Origin: an uncultured Eubacteriales bacterium
Lineage (GTDB): Bacteria; Bacillota; Clostridia; Christensenellales; Aristaeellaceae
Assembly: GCA_900318145.1 (NCBI GenBank)
Contig: ONJM01000001.1
Coordinates: 124,001-188,000, forward strand
Direction of reading: 5' to 3'
DNA length: 64,000 nucleotides
The position numbers and the translations under genes were made by a program. The stretch's first letter is position 1; each line of letters opens with the position of its first letter. The notes below the pieces were generated by a model, which was given only the letters and a program-made list of their open reading frames with translations, made no database searches and was not told where the DNA came from. Of this stretch, positions 8,491-17,106 are shown in pieces.

Positions 8491-8594
8491 GGTTCATTCC
8501 TCCGGTCTTTTCTCAGGGTTTCTGTTCCCTGCATACACATGCTATCAAAAAAGATGCTTCATTTTTTTTGCATCGTTCCGGAACCCGCTGACTC

Positions 8595-8635
8595 AGGATG
8601 CCTGCTTTTTGCGGCATCCTTTTTGGTAATATAAA
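8595..8635 (+). promoter_or_regulatory. GGATGCC hairpin with T-run, copy 1 of a recurrent upstream element
   Basis: AGGATGCC (8595-8602) pairs with GGCATCCT (8613-8620) and TTTTT follows, then GGTAATATAAAGG. As a hairpin plus T-run it could terminate, but there is no plus-strand gene upstream. Similar GCATCC-T(n) sequences precede genes at 18078, 39257 and 47540, suggesting a promoter or leader element. Confidence 0.45.
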
Positions 8636-8690
8636 GGAAAGGACGGGGAGAAGGGCGAAAGAAACAATACACGGTTTCGGAGGAATGGAT

Positions 8691-9722
8691 ATGGACGGGG
8701 AAAAGGCAAAAATCCGGCGGCTGGAAAAAGCTGCCTGGGATCCGTACGACCGGATTGAGCATCCGACCGCGGAGGACTGGCGGAAGTCCTATGACGCCCT
8801 GAAGGAACTCTGCGGGCTGGACCCGGAGGACGGGCGCTATCCGAACACGCTGGGGTACCTGTGCTATTACGGGCGCCATACCGGCGGGAAGCGGCAGTAC
8901 AGGGAAGCCCGCGCCTGGTTCAGGCGCGGGGCGAAGCTGCGGATGATCGAGTCCACGTACAAGCTGGCGGACATGCTGGCGGACGGCCTGGGCGGCCCCG
9001 CGGACCCGGACCGCGCGCTGCGCCTGTACGCGGAAATGTACCTGTATTGCCTGGACCAGTTCGAAAGCGGCGTTCTGGAAAGCAAGTTCGCGGACACCGC
9101 CCTGCGGATGGGCCGGATTTTCCATGAGGGAAAGATCGTTGAGAAGGACAACATGGAAGCGCTGAGCTACCTGCTGGAGGCCCGGTACGCCATCGACTGG
9201 CGGAAACAGTACGGCCACTACGGCGACGGAACCGTGGAAAGCAATATAGAGAAGATGATCAGTGAATGCGACACGCCGCCGGAGGAAGTGCGGAAACGGG
9301 ATCAGTTCGCCCTGGGGCTGGGCATGGTGCCCGGCAAATTCCTGCGCTCCGCGGAGGACCGGATGACGATCGATATCGAAGTGGATGACCTGGGCGTCGC
9401 ACGGCTGGAATTCCGGAGGAAAGACACGAACGGAAAGAAGAAGCGGATCCTCTGGCCCGTAACCCCGGCCATGCGCTGCTTCCTGACGGACTTCGTCGTC
9501 CTTTACGGCGCGGGGATCCGGCAGATCTGGACCAAAGAACCCGGGGAACAGATCCTCTGCGACCGCCATGAATACGACGAAGCGAACGATGAGTTCATCT
9601 TTTTCCTCAACGGCGAACCCCAGTGCCGTCTGCGGGGCGGGGAATACGTCCTGCCCATGGACGAGTTCTGGAAGACAGAGGTCCGGGATCACCCGGAAGC
9701 CGCGGGGAATGGCGTGCAGTAA
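8691..9722 (+). CDS. Sel1/TPR-like repeat protein
   Basis: 343 residues from ATG 8691, chosen because GGAGG at 8679-8683 lies 7 bases upstream (the frame is open to 8598). The first 190 residues form tandem helical hairpins of Sel1/TPR type, with pieces such as YREARAWFRRGAKLRMIESTYKLADMLADG, NTLGYLCYYGRHTGG and DNMEALSYLLEARYAI. The C-terminal 140 residues look like a separate alpha/beta domain without known motifs. There is no signal peptide, so a cytosolic protein-interaction role is inferred. Confidence 0.75.
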   Translation: MDGEKAKIRRLEKAAWDPYDRIEHPTAEDWRKSYDALKELCGLDPEDGRYPNTLGYLCYYGRHTGGKRQYREARAWFRRGAKLRMIESTYKLADMLADGLGGPADPDRALRLYAEMYLYCLDQFESGVLESKFADTALRMGRIFHEGKIVEKDNMEALSYLLEARYAIDWRKQYGHYGDGTVESNIEKMISECDTPPEEVRKRDQFALGLGMVPGKFLRSAEDRMTIDIEVDDLGVARLEFRRKDTNGKKKRILWPVTPAMRCFLTDFVVLYGAGIRQIWTKEPGEQILCDRHEYDEANDEFIFFLNGEPQCRLRGGEYVLPMDEFWKTEVRDHPEAAGNGVQ

Positions 9723-9838
9723 ACTATTCATGAACTGAAATAACTTTTCATCCGGACGCAGGCGGGGCGGTGAACAGCTCTTTTCCGGATTGCATCCGGG
9801 GCGGCACCGGGGGAAGAAAGGCGGAAGGAGGCGCGCGT

Positions 9839-10225
9839 ATGGGAAAGATTCACAGGGTTGAAGGCCTCTTCGGCGGAGAGGACCTGTATGACGAATCCGG
9901 GAAGCGGATCGGTTATTCCGTGGACGGTATCTTCGGCGGACAGGATTATTACGATGCGGATGGCAAATTTGCCGGTTATTCCGTGGACGGCCTGTTCGGC
10001 GGCGAGGATTTCTACGACAGTGACGGCCGCATGCAGGGCTACAGCACGGACAGCGTCTTCGGCGGCAAAAACTATTACAGCGCTTCCGGAAACAGGGCCG
10101 GCTGGTCCGCCGGCAGCTTCCTGGGCGGGGAGATAATCCACCTGGACGGAATCTCCGGACCGGAGCGCTCCGAGGACGACACCGGCAGCTTAGATCTGTT
10201 CGGCGACTTCCCGGACGACAACTGA
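9839..10225 (+). CDS. Tandem 21-residue repeat protein
   Basis: 128 residues from ATG 9839 (GGAAGGAGG upstream). It consists of four consecutive 21-residue units plus a degenerate fifth, each of the pattern VDGxFGGxDYYDxxGKxxGYS, at about residues 6-26, 27-47, 48-68 and 69-89, followed by an acidic tail (ERSEDDTGSLDLFGDFPDDN). Aromatic/Gly/Asp spacing suggests short beta-hairpins, like KWG or MORN sheets. There is no signal peptide. The repeats are protein-level copies with divergent codons. No family name is assigned. Confidence 0.75.
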   Translation: MGKIHRVEGLFGGEDLYDESGKRIGYSVDGIFGGQDYYDADGKFAGYSVDGLFGGEDFYDSDGRMQGYSTDSVFGGKNYYSASGNRAGWSAGSFLGGEIIHLDGISGPERSEDDTGSLDLFGDFPDDN

Positions 10226-10283
10226 GATATGTTTCATCTGATCCGGATACATATTATGCCGGCTGAAGAGGATATAAATTTAT

Positions 10284-10311
10284 CCGCCCGTGACGTTCCT
10301 GTCACGGGCGG
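10284..10311. terminator. Hairpin between convergent genes
   Basis: CCGCCCGTGAC (10284-10294) pairs perfectly with GTCACGGGCGG (10301-10311) around a 6-base loop. It lies between the convergent genes ending at 10225 and 10408. T-rich sequence follows only weakly on the minus strand (ATAAATTTATATC), so termination strength is uncertain. Confidence 0.55.
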
Positions 10312-10358
10312 ATTCTGTCAGGCAATTCGGCTGCGGTTTTCAGCGACTCGAAGAGCAA

Positions 10359-10388
10359 TGAAACGAAAAAGACCGTCCCTCCGTTTCA
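10359..10388 (+). repeat. 30-bp dispersed repeat, copy 1
   Basis: Full copy: begins TGAAACGAAAAAG, ends CCGTCCCTCCGTTTCA; terminal 7-bp inverted repeats TGAAACG/CGTTTCA. Preceded by TTCAGCGACTCGAAGAGC, shared with the copy at 12181. Sits between convergent genes. Confidence 0.9.
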
Positions 10389-10407
10389 GTCTCCCGCCTT
10401 CATCCGC

Positions 10408-11934
10408 TTACGGGGCGGTTTCCAGGCGGAACGCGCGGACGCCTTTGTCTCCGCCGATGAGCAGGGTGCCGTCCTCATTCCAGATGAAACCCGGCGCGAA
10501 GGAGAGGCCCATCGCTGTCGCGCTGACCGCCAGTCCGCCGCCCCCTTCCGGCGCGTCGACCGGGAGCAGCTTCATGGTTTCCAGATCCACCAGGTACAGG
10601 CTGAAGGATCCCGCGCTGCCCGCGTTGATCAGCGCGTAATGTCCGTCCGGGGAAAGGCAGGCACCGAGAATGGTCAGCAGGGAGTTGTGTTTCAGATCTT
10701 CCTTATATTCTTCCGCTCCGTAGTCCTTCGGGAAATAATAGCCGTCCTTCTCCCGGCTGCCTGCGGTCCACTCTTCCGCTTCCGCCGTTTCACTTTCGTC
10801 CAGCCGGTTTGAATTGATCCTGACCGCCCACAGGAAATCCTCCGCGGGACGCAGTTCCGCGTCGCCGGTGCCTTCGCCTGTTTTCTGCAGATACCAGACG
10901 TCACAGGAAGGGGAATCTCCGGGAAGGACCCGGACAAAGTTCACATGCTGGGCAACACTCATCAGGACACCCTGCGTCAGACTGAAGGATCCGTCAAGCG
11001 AGATATTCGACGCATTCGTATTGCAGCTGACACAAAGCGCTCCGTATCCGGAAGCGGCGGACCAGCCGGACAGGGAATACTGGTACAGTTCGTACGGAAT
11101 TCCGAGGGAAATGACCTCCTGCTTCCATTCGTCACCGGACGGGGAAAAACGGATCAGCGCAAGTCTCATCCGATCCCGGTTTTCTTTCTGCCTGAAAGTA
11201 CCCCTCGTGCCCGTCAGCAGCCAGCTGCCGTCCGCTGCCTCATACAGGGCGGAACCGGAGCTCAGATCATACGGTATGGTTTTGTCGTAGGCTGAATCAA
11301 TCAGAACCTCCCGGGTTCCTCCCTCCACAGGGCAGCGGCAGAACTGCAGGCGGGGTTCATCGTCCACATAGTGATACAGCAGGTAATACAGATACGTTCC
11401 GCTTCGGTCCACCCGGTTCAGAAAAACAATTCCGCCGCCCTTTAGGATACTTCTGTCGAATGTGTCCGCCAGATAAACCTCCCCGGAGGCGGCATCCAGT
11501 ACAATCGCATCCATGGACTGCATGTTCATCAGGCCCTGTCTCAGGTTGGAAATGGCAAGGTACCGGCCGTCGGAAGACCAGGAAAGGCCTTCCATGGGCG
11601 GCAGATTCGTTACGGCACTCAGAACCAATTTCTGTTTTCCGAAGATGTCCCCCGCGCCCCGCTCCCCGTTGAACGCAAGCGGCAGGATCTTTCCGTCCCG
11701 GGCCAGGGCAAAGTCCCGGCCCCTCCGCAGCAGGACCGTTTTCCCGTCCGGAGAGATGCCCACGGGTTCCGCGCCTGTTTCCGCGACGCCGAACAGTTCC
11801 GCCGGAACCAGCTGAAGCGTGCCGCCGCCTTCAAAAGCTTTGGCCAGCTCCGCGTTTTTATCAGCAAGACCCGGGGTGCATCCGGCCAGGATCGCAAGAA
11901 GCAGGGCGATCAGGAAAGAAAGTGTTTTTTTCAT
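10408..11934 (-). CDS. Lipoprotein with WD40/TolB-like propeller repeats
   Basis: 508 residues. The N terminus KKTLSFLIALLLAILAGC has a lipobox (ILAGC), so it should be a diacylglyceryl-anchored surface lipoprotein. The body contains propeller-like blades with SPDGK, SSDGRYLAISN, SPDGHYALINA and NEDGTLLIGGDKG. It is a diverged paralogue of the protein at 15524-16981: both share the order SxDGRYxAxSN, then an LDAASGE/IDVSTGE stretch, YLYYLLY/YLYYIIY, and RLQFCRCPVEGGT/RIRLCRCDLATGE. A role in sensing or binding at the surface is an inference; no catalytic motif is seen. Confidence 0.8.
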   Translation of the reverse strand: MKKTLSFLIALLLAILAGCTPGLADKNAELAKAFEGGGTLQLVPAELFGVAETGAEPVGISPDGKTVLLRRGRDFALARDGKILPLAFNGERGAGDIFGKQKLVLSAVTNLPPMEGLSWSSDGRYLAISNLRQGLMNMQSMDAIVLDAASGEVYLADTFDRSILKGGGIVFLNRVDRSGTYLYYLLYHYVDDEPRLQFCRCPVEGGTREVLIDSAYDKTIPYDLSSGSALYEAADGSWLLTGTRGTFRQKENRDRMRLALIRFSPSGDEWKQEVISLGIPYELYQYSLSGWSAASGYGALCVSCNTNASNISLDGSFSLTQGVLMSVAQHVNFVRVLPGDSPSCDVWYLQKTGEGTGDAELRPAEDFLWAVRINSNRLDESETAEAEEWTAGSREKDGYYFPKDYGAEEYKEDLKHNSLLTILGACLSPDGHYALINAGSAGSFSLYLVDLETMKLLPVDAPEGGGGLAVSATAMGLSFAPGFIWNEDGTLLIGGDKGVRAFRLETAP

Positions 11935-12129
11935 TGTCAGACGATCTCCTCTTCGTAGGTTTCAGAAACCGTATGGAACCTGCCCGGAGATCCGGGCGGC
12001 GGCCACGCGCGGATTCTTTCTCACTATGCATTCGTGATCTGCCGGATCCGTTCCTTCTTTTCCGGAACGGGGTATGTCCTCACCGGGGTGTTTGTTCATT
12101 GCAACCAGAATGCCCTTCCGGTTCAGCTG

Positions 12130-12159
12130 TGAAACGAAAAAGACCGTCCCTCCGTTTCA
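12130..12159 (+). repeat. 30-bp dispersed repeat, copy 2
   Basis: Full copy with intact TGAAACG/CGTTTCA ends. First of three in a row between the divergent genes at 11934 and 12501. Confidence 0.9.
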
Positions 12160-12180
12160 ATTCAGCGACTCGAAGAGCGA

Positions 12181-12210
12181 TGAAACGAAAAAGACCGTCC
12201 CTCCGTTTCA
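12181..12210 (+). repeat. 30-bp dispersed repeat, copy 3
   Basis: Full copy 21 bases after copy 2. The intervening bases hold the CAGCGACTCGAAGAGC flank also found before copy 1, so the mobile or duplicated unit may be about 50 bp. Confidence 0.9.
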
Positions 12211-12211
12211 G

Positions 12212-12241
12212 CGAAACGAAAAAGACCGTCCCTCCGTTTCA
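12212..12241 (+). repeat. 30-bp dispersed repeat, copy 4
   Basis: Near-full copy one base after copy 3, with C instead of T at the first position. Directly abutting copies show local tandem duplication. Confidence 0.85.
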
Positions 12242-12343
12242 GAAAAACAATGAATGATCCGGAAATTTACAGAAAAACGGAGTAAAAGGGAGATAAGAAG
12301 CTTACAGCTGCCGGATCGCGGCGTAAATCGGCCAGTTTATAGT

Positions 12344-12371
12344 TTGACTATCTTTGATCTATGAATATAAT
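12344..12371 (+). promoter_or_regulatory. Promoter of the hsp20 gene
   Basis: TTGACT at 12344-12349 and TATAAT at 12366-12371, spacer 16. The predicted transcript carries a leader of about 120 bases before ATG 12501. No CIRCE (TTAGCACTC-N9-GAGTGCTAA) element is seen, so HrcA control is not indicated. Confidence 0.75.
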
Positions 12372-12377
12372 ATAATC

Positions 12378-12500
12378 AGCGTTTGGAAGAACGGGGTGGC
12401 CGGAGACCACAAAGTGCACGACCTGCATAAAGGCCAGATTGCGACCCGGCATGACGGGTGAGAAACCCGGCGATGAAGGCCATGAATGGAGGTTGTTATT
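12378..12500 (+). promoter_or_regulatory. Long, potentially structured hsp20 leader
   Basis: The leader contains several short complementary blocks: GGTGGCCGGAGACCAC, CGGGT-GAGAA-ACCCG inside a larger helix closed by GGCC near 12431 and 12478, then the binding site GGAGG at 12488. Heat-shock leaders of this kind can be RNA thermometers, but no ROSE or fourU pairing to the GGAGG is obvious by eye. Confidence 0.35.
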
Positions 12501-12962
12501 ATGAGTACTTATCTTCCCAGCGTATTTGGTGAGAACCTGATGGATGTCTTTGATGACTTTGACCGGGACTTCTTCCGCGGATTTACCCGTCCTGAGCATG
12601 TTCTTTACGGCAGAAACGCGCAGAACATGATGAAGACGGATGTCAAGGAAACGGATGAAGGATATGAAGTCGATGTGGATCTGCCCGGATTCAAGAAGGA
12701 AGAAATCAAGCTGAATCTGGAAAACGGTTATCTGACCATTGCGGCAGAGAAAGCGCTGGAAAAGAAGCAGGAGAACAGGAAAGGCAAAGTCCTGCGTCAG
12801 GAGCGGTATTCCGGCACAATGCAGCGCAGCTTCTATGTCGGTGACACTGTGACCGAGGAAGACATCAAGGCGAAATATGAAAACGGTGTGTTGAGTCTGT
12901 CGATTCCGAAGAAGGAACAGCAGAAGGTCAATGAGAAGAAACAGATTCTGATCGAAGGCTGA
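12501..12962 (+). CDS. Hsp20/alpha-crystallin small heat-shock chaperone
   Basis: 153 residues from ATG 12501; GGAGG at 12488-12492 gives 8-base spacing. Residues about 45-145 are an alpha-crystallin domain: MMKTDVKETDEGYEVDVDL, PGFKKEEIKLNLENGYLTI, then the FYVGDTV strand and the ENGVLSLSIPKKE motif with the GVL core. It is an ATP-independent holdase that binds unfolding proteins. The short N terminus contains FGENLMDVFDDFDRDFF, typical of Clostridia Hsp20. The gene has its own promoter and terminator and precedes ftsH, so two protein-quality genes are neighbours. Confidence 0.95.
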   Translation: MSTYLPSVFGENLMDVFDDFDRDFFRGFTRPEHVLYGRNAQNMMKTDVKETDEGYEVDVDLPGFKKEEIKLNLENGYLTIAAEKALEKKQENRKGKVLRQERYSGTMQRSFYVGDTVTEEDIKAKYENGVLSLSIPKKEQQKVNEKKQILIEG

Positions 12963-13000
12963 CGGACATACCCGCCAATGGGTTCATGCAAAGCAAATCA

Positions 13001-13054
13001 AAGGACTCCGGCTCCGTAGCGAGTCGGGGTCCTCTGCTTTTCCGCAGCTTTTTT
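13001..13054 (+). terminator. Terminator after hsp20
   Basis: AGGACTCCGGCTC pairs imperfectly with GAGTCGGGGTCCT (about 13002-13032, loop CGTAGC); a short second stem CTGC/GCAG then runs into TTTTTT at 13048-13054. It separates hsp20 from ftsH. Confidence 0.75.
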
Positions 13055-13061
13055 CCCGTTG

Positions 13062-13088
13062 TACATCCGGTTTTCATCCGCTCTTCAT
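13062..13088 (+). promoter_or_regulatory. Three 11-bp-spaced repeats upstream of ftsH
   Basis: TACAT at 13062, TTCAT at 13073 and TTCAT at 13084 are spaced exactly 11 bp, then ATTCAGG. This is the geometry of OmpR/PhoB-type response-regulator sites. The same arrangement is found at 62917-62943 before the efflux gene. No clear -10 box is visible here. Confidence 0.5.
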
Positions 13089-13127
13089 ATTCAGGGTACA
13101 GGATACCGTAAAGAAGGAGATGGTGTT

Positions 13128-14978
13128 ATGATCAATGATCCCGGTCAGGACAAGAAACCGCTTATTTTCTACATGGCTGTCGCGGTCATCGTGATTATGC
13201 TGCTGAACGCGTTCGTTTTTCCGATGCTTTTGCAGCGTCAGGTTCAGGAAGTCGGTTACAGTGATTTTCTGAAAATGGTGGATTCAAAACAGGTATCGGA
13301 AGTCTCCATGGATGAAAACGGAGAACAATTGATTTTCATCGCCAAAGGCGAAGACGGACAGGAGAGCATTTACAAGACAGCGGTTTTCCCGGATGACAGT
13401 CTGCGCCAGCGGCTGGAGGACGCCGGAATTTCGTTTTCAGCGCAAATCCCGACGCGGAACAATCCGCTGATCAGTTTTATGATCAGCTGGGTAATCCCGA
13501 TCGCGCTGTTCTGGGTACTGGGCCGGATGCTGTCCAGGCGTATGACGGGCGGAATGAACGCACTGAGCTTCGGTAAATCCGGCGCAAAGATTGTTGCTTC
13601 AGAATCAACGGGTGTAACCTTCGAAGATGTGGCCGGCGAGGAGGAAGCAAAGGAAGCGCTGAAGGAGATTGTTGATTTTCTGGAGCACCCGGACAAATAT
13701 GCCTCCATCGGCGCCAAACTGCCTAAAGGCGCGTTGCTTGTCGGACCTCCCGGAACAGGTAAAACGCTGCTGGCGAAAGCTGTTGCCGGTGAGGCCAAGG
13801 TTCCCTTCTTTTCCATTTCCGGCAGCGAATTTGTGGAGATGTTTGTCGGCATGGGCGCGGCAAAAGTCAGGGATCTGTTCAAACAGGCAAACGAAAAGGC
13901 ACCCTGTATCGTTTTTATTGATGAAATTGATACAATCGGGAAAAAACGTGATACCGGATCCGGTATCGGCGGCAATGATGAACGTGAACAGACGCTGAAT
14001 CAGCTGCTGACAGAAATGGATGGCTTTGATGGGAAAAAGGGTGTGGTCATTCTGGCGGCAACCAACCGGCCTGAATCTCTGGATGCCGCGCTTCTGCGCC
14101 CGGGTCGTTTTGACAGAAGGATTCCGGTTGAACTGCCCGATGTCGTCGGCCGTGAAGCGATTCTGCGCGTGCACAGCAAGGGAATCAGAATGGCCGATGA
14201 CATTGACCTGAAGGCTGTCGCCAGGGCGACAAGCGGTGCAAGCGGCGCGGAGCTGGCCAATATCATCAATGAGGCAGCGCTGCGCGCGGTGCGGATGGAT
14301 CGCGATACTGTAACACAGGATGACCTGATGGAAAGCGTGGAAACGGTTATCGCCGGTTATCAGCGTAAGAACGCGGTCATGTCTGAGAGCGAAAAGAAGA
14401 TTGTTTCCTATCACGAAATCGGTCACGCGCTGGTGGCATCTCTGCAGACCAATTCAGCGCCTGTGACAAAGATCACGATTATCCCCAGGACATCCGGCGC
14501 TCTCGGGTATACCATGCAGGTGGATGAAGATGAGCATTATCTGATGTCCCGTGAAGAACTGTACAGCAAGATTGTTACCCTGACAGGCGGGCAGGCGGCT
14601 GAACAGCTGGTTTTCCACTCCATCACCACGGGCGCGAGCAATGATATTGAAAAGGCCACCCGGCTGGCGCGCGGGATGATTACCCGCTACGGCATGGGTG
14701 ATTTCGGCATGGTGGCGCTGGAAACGCTGAACAGTCAGTATCTGGGTCAGGATACCTCCCTGGCATGCAGTCCTGCTTTTGCGGAAAAGATTGATGAACA
14801 GGTAGTCGCGCTGGTGGAAGAAGCCCGGAAGAAAGCAGACAGTATTCTGCGGGAACACGAAGATAAACTCCATGAACTGGCAGCATACCTTCTGAGCAAA
14901 GAAACAATTACCGGTGAGGAGTTTATGAGCATCCTGAATGCCGATGATCAAAAATCACAGACAGATCAACGGAACTGA
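13128..14978 (+). CDS. ftsH: ATP-dependent zinc metalloprotease FtsH
   Basis: 616 residues from ATG 13128 (AAGGAG 6 bases upstream; the frame is open to 13059 but earlier codons lack a binding site). Two transmembrane helices (about 13-35 and 115-135) flank an extracytoplasmic domain. The AAA+ module shows Walker A GPPGTGKT near 205, the pore motif FVEMFVGMG, Walker B VFIDEID near 262, and the second region of homology [20 protein letters not shown]. The zinc site is HEIGH near 429 (usually HEAGH), followed by a D-containing helix. It degrades membrane and short-lived cytosolic proteins. Control by an OmpR-type regulator is suggested by repeats at 13062-13088. Confidence 0.96.
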   Translation: MINDPGQDKKPLIFYMAVAVIVIMLLNAFVFPMLLQRQVQEVGYSDFLKMVDSKQVSEVSMDENGEQLIFIAKGEDGQESIYKTAVFPDDSLRQRLEDAGISFSAQIPTRNNPLISFMISWVIPIALFWVLGRMLSRRMTGGMNALSFGKSGAKIVASESTGVTFEDVAGEEEAKEALKEIVDFLEHPDKYASIGAKLPKGALLVGPPGTGKTLLAKAVAGEAKVPFFSISGSEFVEMFVGMGAAKVRDLFKQANEKAPCIVFIDEIDTIGKKRDTGSGIGGNDEREQTLNQLLTEMDGFDGKKGVVILAATNRPESLDAALLRPGRFDRRIPVELPDVVGREAILRVHSKGIRMADDIDLKAVARATSGASGAELANIINEAALRAVRMDRDTVTQDDLMESVETVIAGYQRKNAVMSESEKKIVSYHEIGHALVASLQTNSAPVTKITIIPRTSGALGYTMQVDEDEHYLMSREELYSKIVTLTGGQAAEQLVFHSITTGASNDIEKATRLARGMITRYGMGDFGMVALETLNSQYLGQDTSLACSPAFAEKIDEQVVALVEEARKKADSILREHEDKLHELAAYLLSKETITGEEFMSILNADDQKSQTDQRN

Positions 14979-15017
14979 ACGCAGTGGACGCGAATGAAGA
15001 AATTCCTGCAGTTTGCG

Positions 15018-15060
15018 CATGACGGCAAATCATTTATCCGTGCCTCGGTTCGCCGTCATG
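15018..15060. other. Inverted repeat downstream of ftsH
   Basis: CATGACGGC (15018-15026) pairs with GCCGTCATG (15052-15060) across 25 bases. There is no T-tract. It may be a weak transcript end for ftsH or an unrelated palindrome. Confidence 0.35.
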
Positions 15061-15208
15061 ATTCAGCGCAAAAGGGCGAAACAGGAAATTTGCCGGAATT
15101 TGGAAAATTCACTGCCCTCCTGTCCTGTGCTGCGTATCAAATGGTGTCCGGAATGAAACATCCGGAGAAAATAAAGAATGAAGCCCGCAGGGCAGGAGGA
15201 ATAAGAAA

Positions 15209-15376
15209 ATGAAGACCAATGAACTGAAAGTGAACGAGATGGAACAGGTAAGCGGCGGTAACTTCTTTGCCGATCTGGAGGAGGTTCTGAGAAACATCTT
15301 CCAGGAGCCCGCCAAACCCGCGAAGCCGGATAACCCGAACAAGCCGGAACCTGTGATTGCCCGCGGCAAATGCTGA
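15209..15376 (+). CDS. Double-glycine leader peptide, Pro/Lys-rich core ending in Cys
   Basis: 55 residues, shorter than most gene finders accept. The start is supported by GGCAGGAGGA 8 bases upstream. Residues 1-16 are a typical double-glycine leader, MKTNELKVNEMEQVSGG, the type cut by C39 peptidase-containing ABC exporters. The core of about 38 residues is NFFADLEEVLRNIFQEP followed by PAKPAKPDNPNKPEPV and IARGKC, ending in a single Cys. A perfect terminator follows. A secreted bacteriocin-like or signalling peptide is inferred; no modification enzyme or exporter is adjacent. Confidence 0.8.
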   Translation: MKTNELKVNEMEQVSGGNFFADLEEVLRNIFQEPAKPAKPDNPNKPEPVIARGKC

Positions 15377-15397
15377 TTCAACGGAAATGCTCCGTCG

Positions 15398-15427
15398 GAG
15401 GGCTGCGAAAAGCAGCTCTCTTTTTTT
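15398..15427 (+). terminator. Terminator of the 55-residue leader peptide
   Basis: GAGGGCTGC (15398-15406) pairs with GCAGCTCTC (15412-15420) with one wobble, loop GAAAA, followed by TTTTTTT. It starts 22 bases after the stop codon. Confidence 0.92.
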
Positions 15428-15445
15428 GTCTTTTTCACTGCGGCA

Positions 15446-15464
15446 GGACCGTCCCTCCGTTTCA
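15446..15464 (+). repeat. 30-bp dispersed repeat, truncated copy 5
   Basis: Only the right part, GGACCGTCCCTCCGTTTCA, is present; it directly precedes full copy 6. Confidence 0.75.
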
Positions 15465-15476
15465 GCGTTTCAGCGG

Positions 15477-15506
15477 TGAAACGAAAAAGACCGTCCCTCC
15501 GTTTCA
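15477..15506 (+). repeat. 30-bp dispersed repeat, copy 6
   Basis: Full copy with TGAAACG/CGTTTCA ends, between the peptide terminator and the 3' end of the minus-strand gene 15524-16981. Confidence 0.9.
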
Positions 15507-15523
15507 CGATTTTGTTCCGAGGC

Positions 15524-16981
15524 TTATTCAAACTGATAGGTCCCGACCTGATAATTGTCTGCGCCGGCCGCGGTGACGATGACCAGGGTATCGGTGTTCC
15601 ATTCGATGGCCCTGCGCCAGTTAAGTTGGGCGCCCAGGACGATCGACATGGCATCCGGCCCTTCAACCTTGCGGACAGCCAGGTCGGACAGGCGGATCAG
15701 CAGGACGTCCCTGGTGATATCAGGCTTCGGTCCCGTGGTGCTCTTCGTTACCGCCAGGAGGTAGTTGCCGTCCGGCGACATGACCGCGTACTCTATGCCC
15801 CGGTAGGGCAGCTGGGCGTAGGTAAAGGACCTGGGCCTGGGGTCCTCATCACAGGGCACCTCCAGGGCGGCGTTCACGGCAGCCTCCCATTCCGCTCCCG
15901 TCAGGGAGACCACTTCATCCTTTTCCTCGGACAGGCAGAGGATGCGGTCAAAGCCTGCGAAGTCCTCTTCCGGCCGGAACAGCTGGAAGGAATAGCGGTC
16001 GATGAGCAGGGTGCTGTCCAGGGCGACCGCGAATCCGGACTTTTCGGAATAGAACAGCCTGCTCGGTGAAATGTAGCGGACGGTGGCAGTTCCTTCAATA
16101 TGCCCGAGGGTCCATTCCCCATCCTTTTCCGCAAAGCGGTAGACCGAGCCAAACTCCGCGAGCTTTGTCTGGTTGTTGTCGCTGAGCAGCAGGCTCCCGT
16201 CGGCCAGTTCCCGCAGCGGGGGAACAAAGGCACGTTCATCAGATTTCAGCAGGATCTCTGTTTCGCCGGTGGCCAGGTCGCAGCGGCACAGGCGGATGCG
16301 GCCGTCCTCAAACCTGCCGTAGATGATATAGTAAAGGTATCTTCCGTCACGGGAAAAGCACGCCGCGGAGATGCTGTGTCTGATGCCTTTTTCTGCTGTC
16401 GGGATAGCCTCAAGCAGGATCGTTTCGCCGGTGGAAACATCGATGACCATCGGGGCAAGGATCCCGAGTTTTGCGCTTCCGAACAGCACATACTGGTTGC
16501 TGACGGCGACATACCGCCCGTCCGGGGACCAGATCACGCCGGAGTAATCGTCAAAGCTTGTGCGGTACTTCCCCGCGAACCTCGTGAAAAAGTCCTTCCG
16601 GTTGCCATAGGTGTCCTCCACGCCCCGGGTCGCGCCGGGCCAGATGACATGGTATTTTCCCTCCGAGAAGCAGACGCCGTAGCCGGCCAGTTCCAGGATG
16701 GCAGCGTTGCCCGAGGGCGCCAGGGAAAGCACAGTCGGCGGACCGGCCTTCAGGGCTTCCTCCACCATGGCAGGGACATCCGTTTCCGGCGACAGTTCCT
16801 TCACGGCGGCAAGCATATCCTCCGTCAGTTCGAAGTCCGCGGCCGCGGGGGTAAAGGGATTGTCTGCCTCCGCCAGCTTCAGGGTCCCGGCCTCAAAGGC
16901 CGCGTCCAGGTCCGCCAGGGCAGGCAGCGCGGCGCACAGCAACGCCATGCACAGCAGAAGGGATACCAGTTTCTTCTTCAT
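15524..16981 (-). CDS. Exported WD40/TolB-like propeller protein, paralogue of 10408-11934
   Basis: 485 residues. A signal peptide (KKKLVSLLLCMALLCAALPALA) without a lipobox Cys suggests release or wall retention, unlike its lipoprotein paralogue. Blade-like motifs include SPSGNAAILELAG, WSPDGRYVAVSNQ, FSRDGRYLYYIIY and MSPDGNYLLAVTKS. Shared order and spacing of YLYY-RxRxCRC blocks with the protein at 10408-11934 show a gene duplication followed by divergence. Function is unknown. The start at 16981 is preceded by an AGAAGAGGAG-type ribosome binding site. Confidence 0.78.
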   Translation of the reverse strand: MKKKLVSLLLCMALLCAALPALADLDAAFEAGTLKLAEADNPFTPAAADFELTEDMLAAVKELSPETDVPAMVEEALKAGPPTVLSLAPSGNAAILELAGYGVCFSEGKYHVIWPGATRGVEDTYGNRKDFFTRFAGKYRTSFDDYSGVIWSPDGRYVAVSNQYVLFGSAKLGILAPMVIDVSTGETILLEAIPTAEKGIRHSISAACFSRDGRYLYYIIYGRFEDGRIRLCRCDLATGETEILLKSDERAFVPPLRELADGSLLLSDNNQTKLAEFGSVYRFAEKDGEWTLGHIEGTATVRYISPSRLFYSEKSGFAVALDSTLLIDRYSFQLFRPEEDFAGFDRILCLSEEKDEVVSLTGAEWEAAVNAALEVPCDEDPRPRSFTYAQLPYRGIEYAVMSPDGNYLLAVTKSTTGPKPDITRDVLLIRLSDLAVRKVEGPDAMSIVLGAQLNWRRAIEWNTDTLVIVTAAGADNYQVGTYQFE

Positions 16982-17106
16982 TTTTTCTTCTCCTCTTATG
17001 GGGGATCGTCCTCCCAGGGTTCAGTTTCCCTGTGATCCCATCCTACATGAAAAATCGCAAACTGTATACACCCGTTTGCGAAAATTACAGACGGTTATTT
17101 TGCGGG

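Noticed and set aside
12130-12241. Three similar 30-bp units that could suggest a CRISPR array
   Set aside because: Spacers are 21 and 1 bases, further copies are scattered over 10 kb, and no cas gene is present.
14994-15212. 72-residue open frame after ftsH
   Set aside because: No ribosome binding site; it runs through an inverted repeat and overlaps the start of the double-glycine peptide gene.
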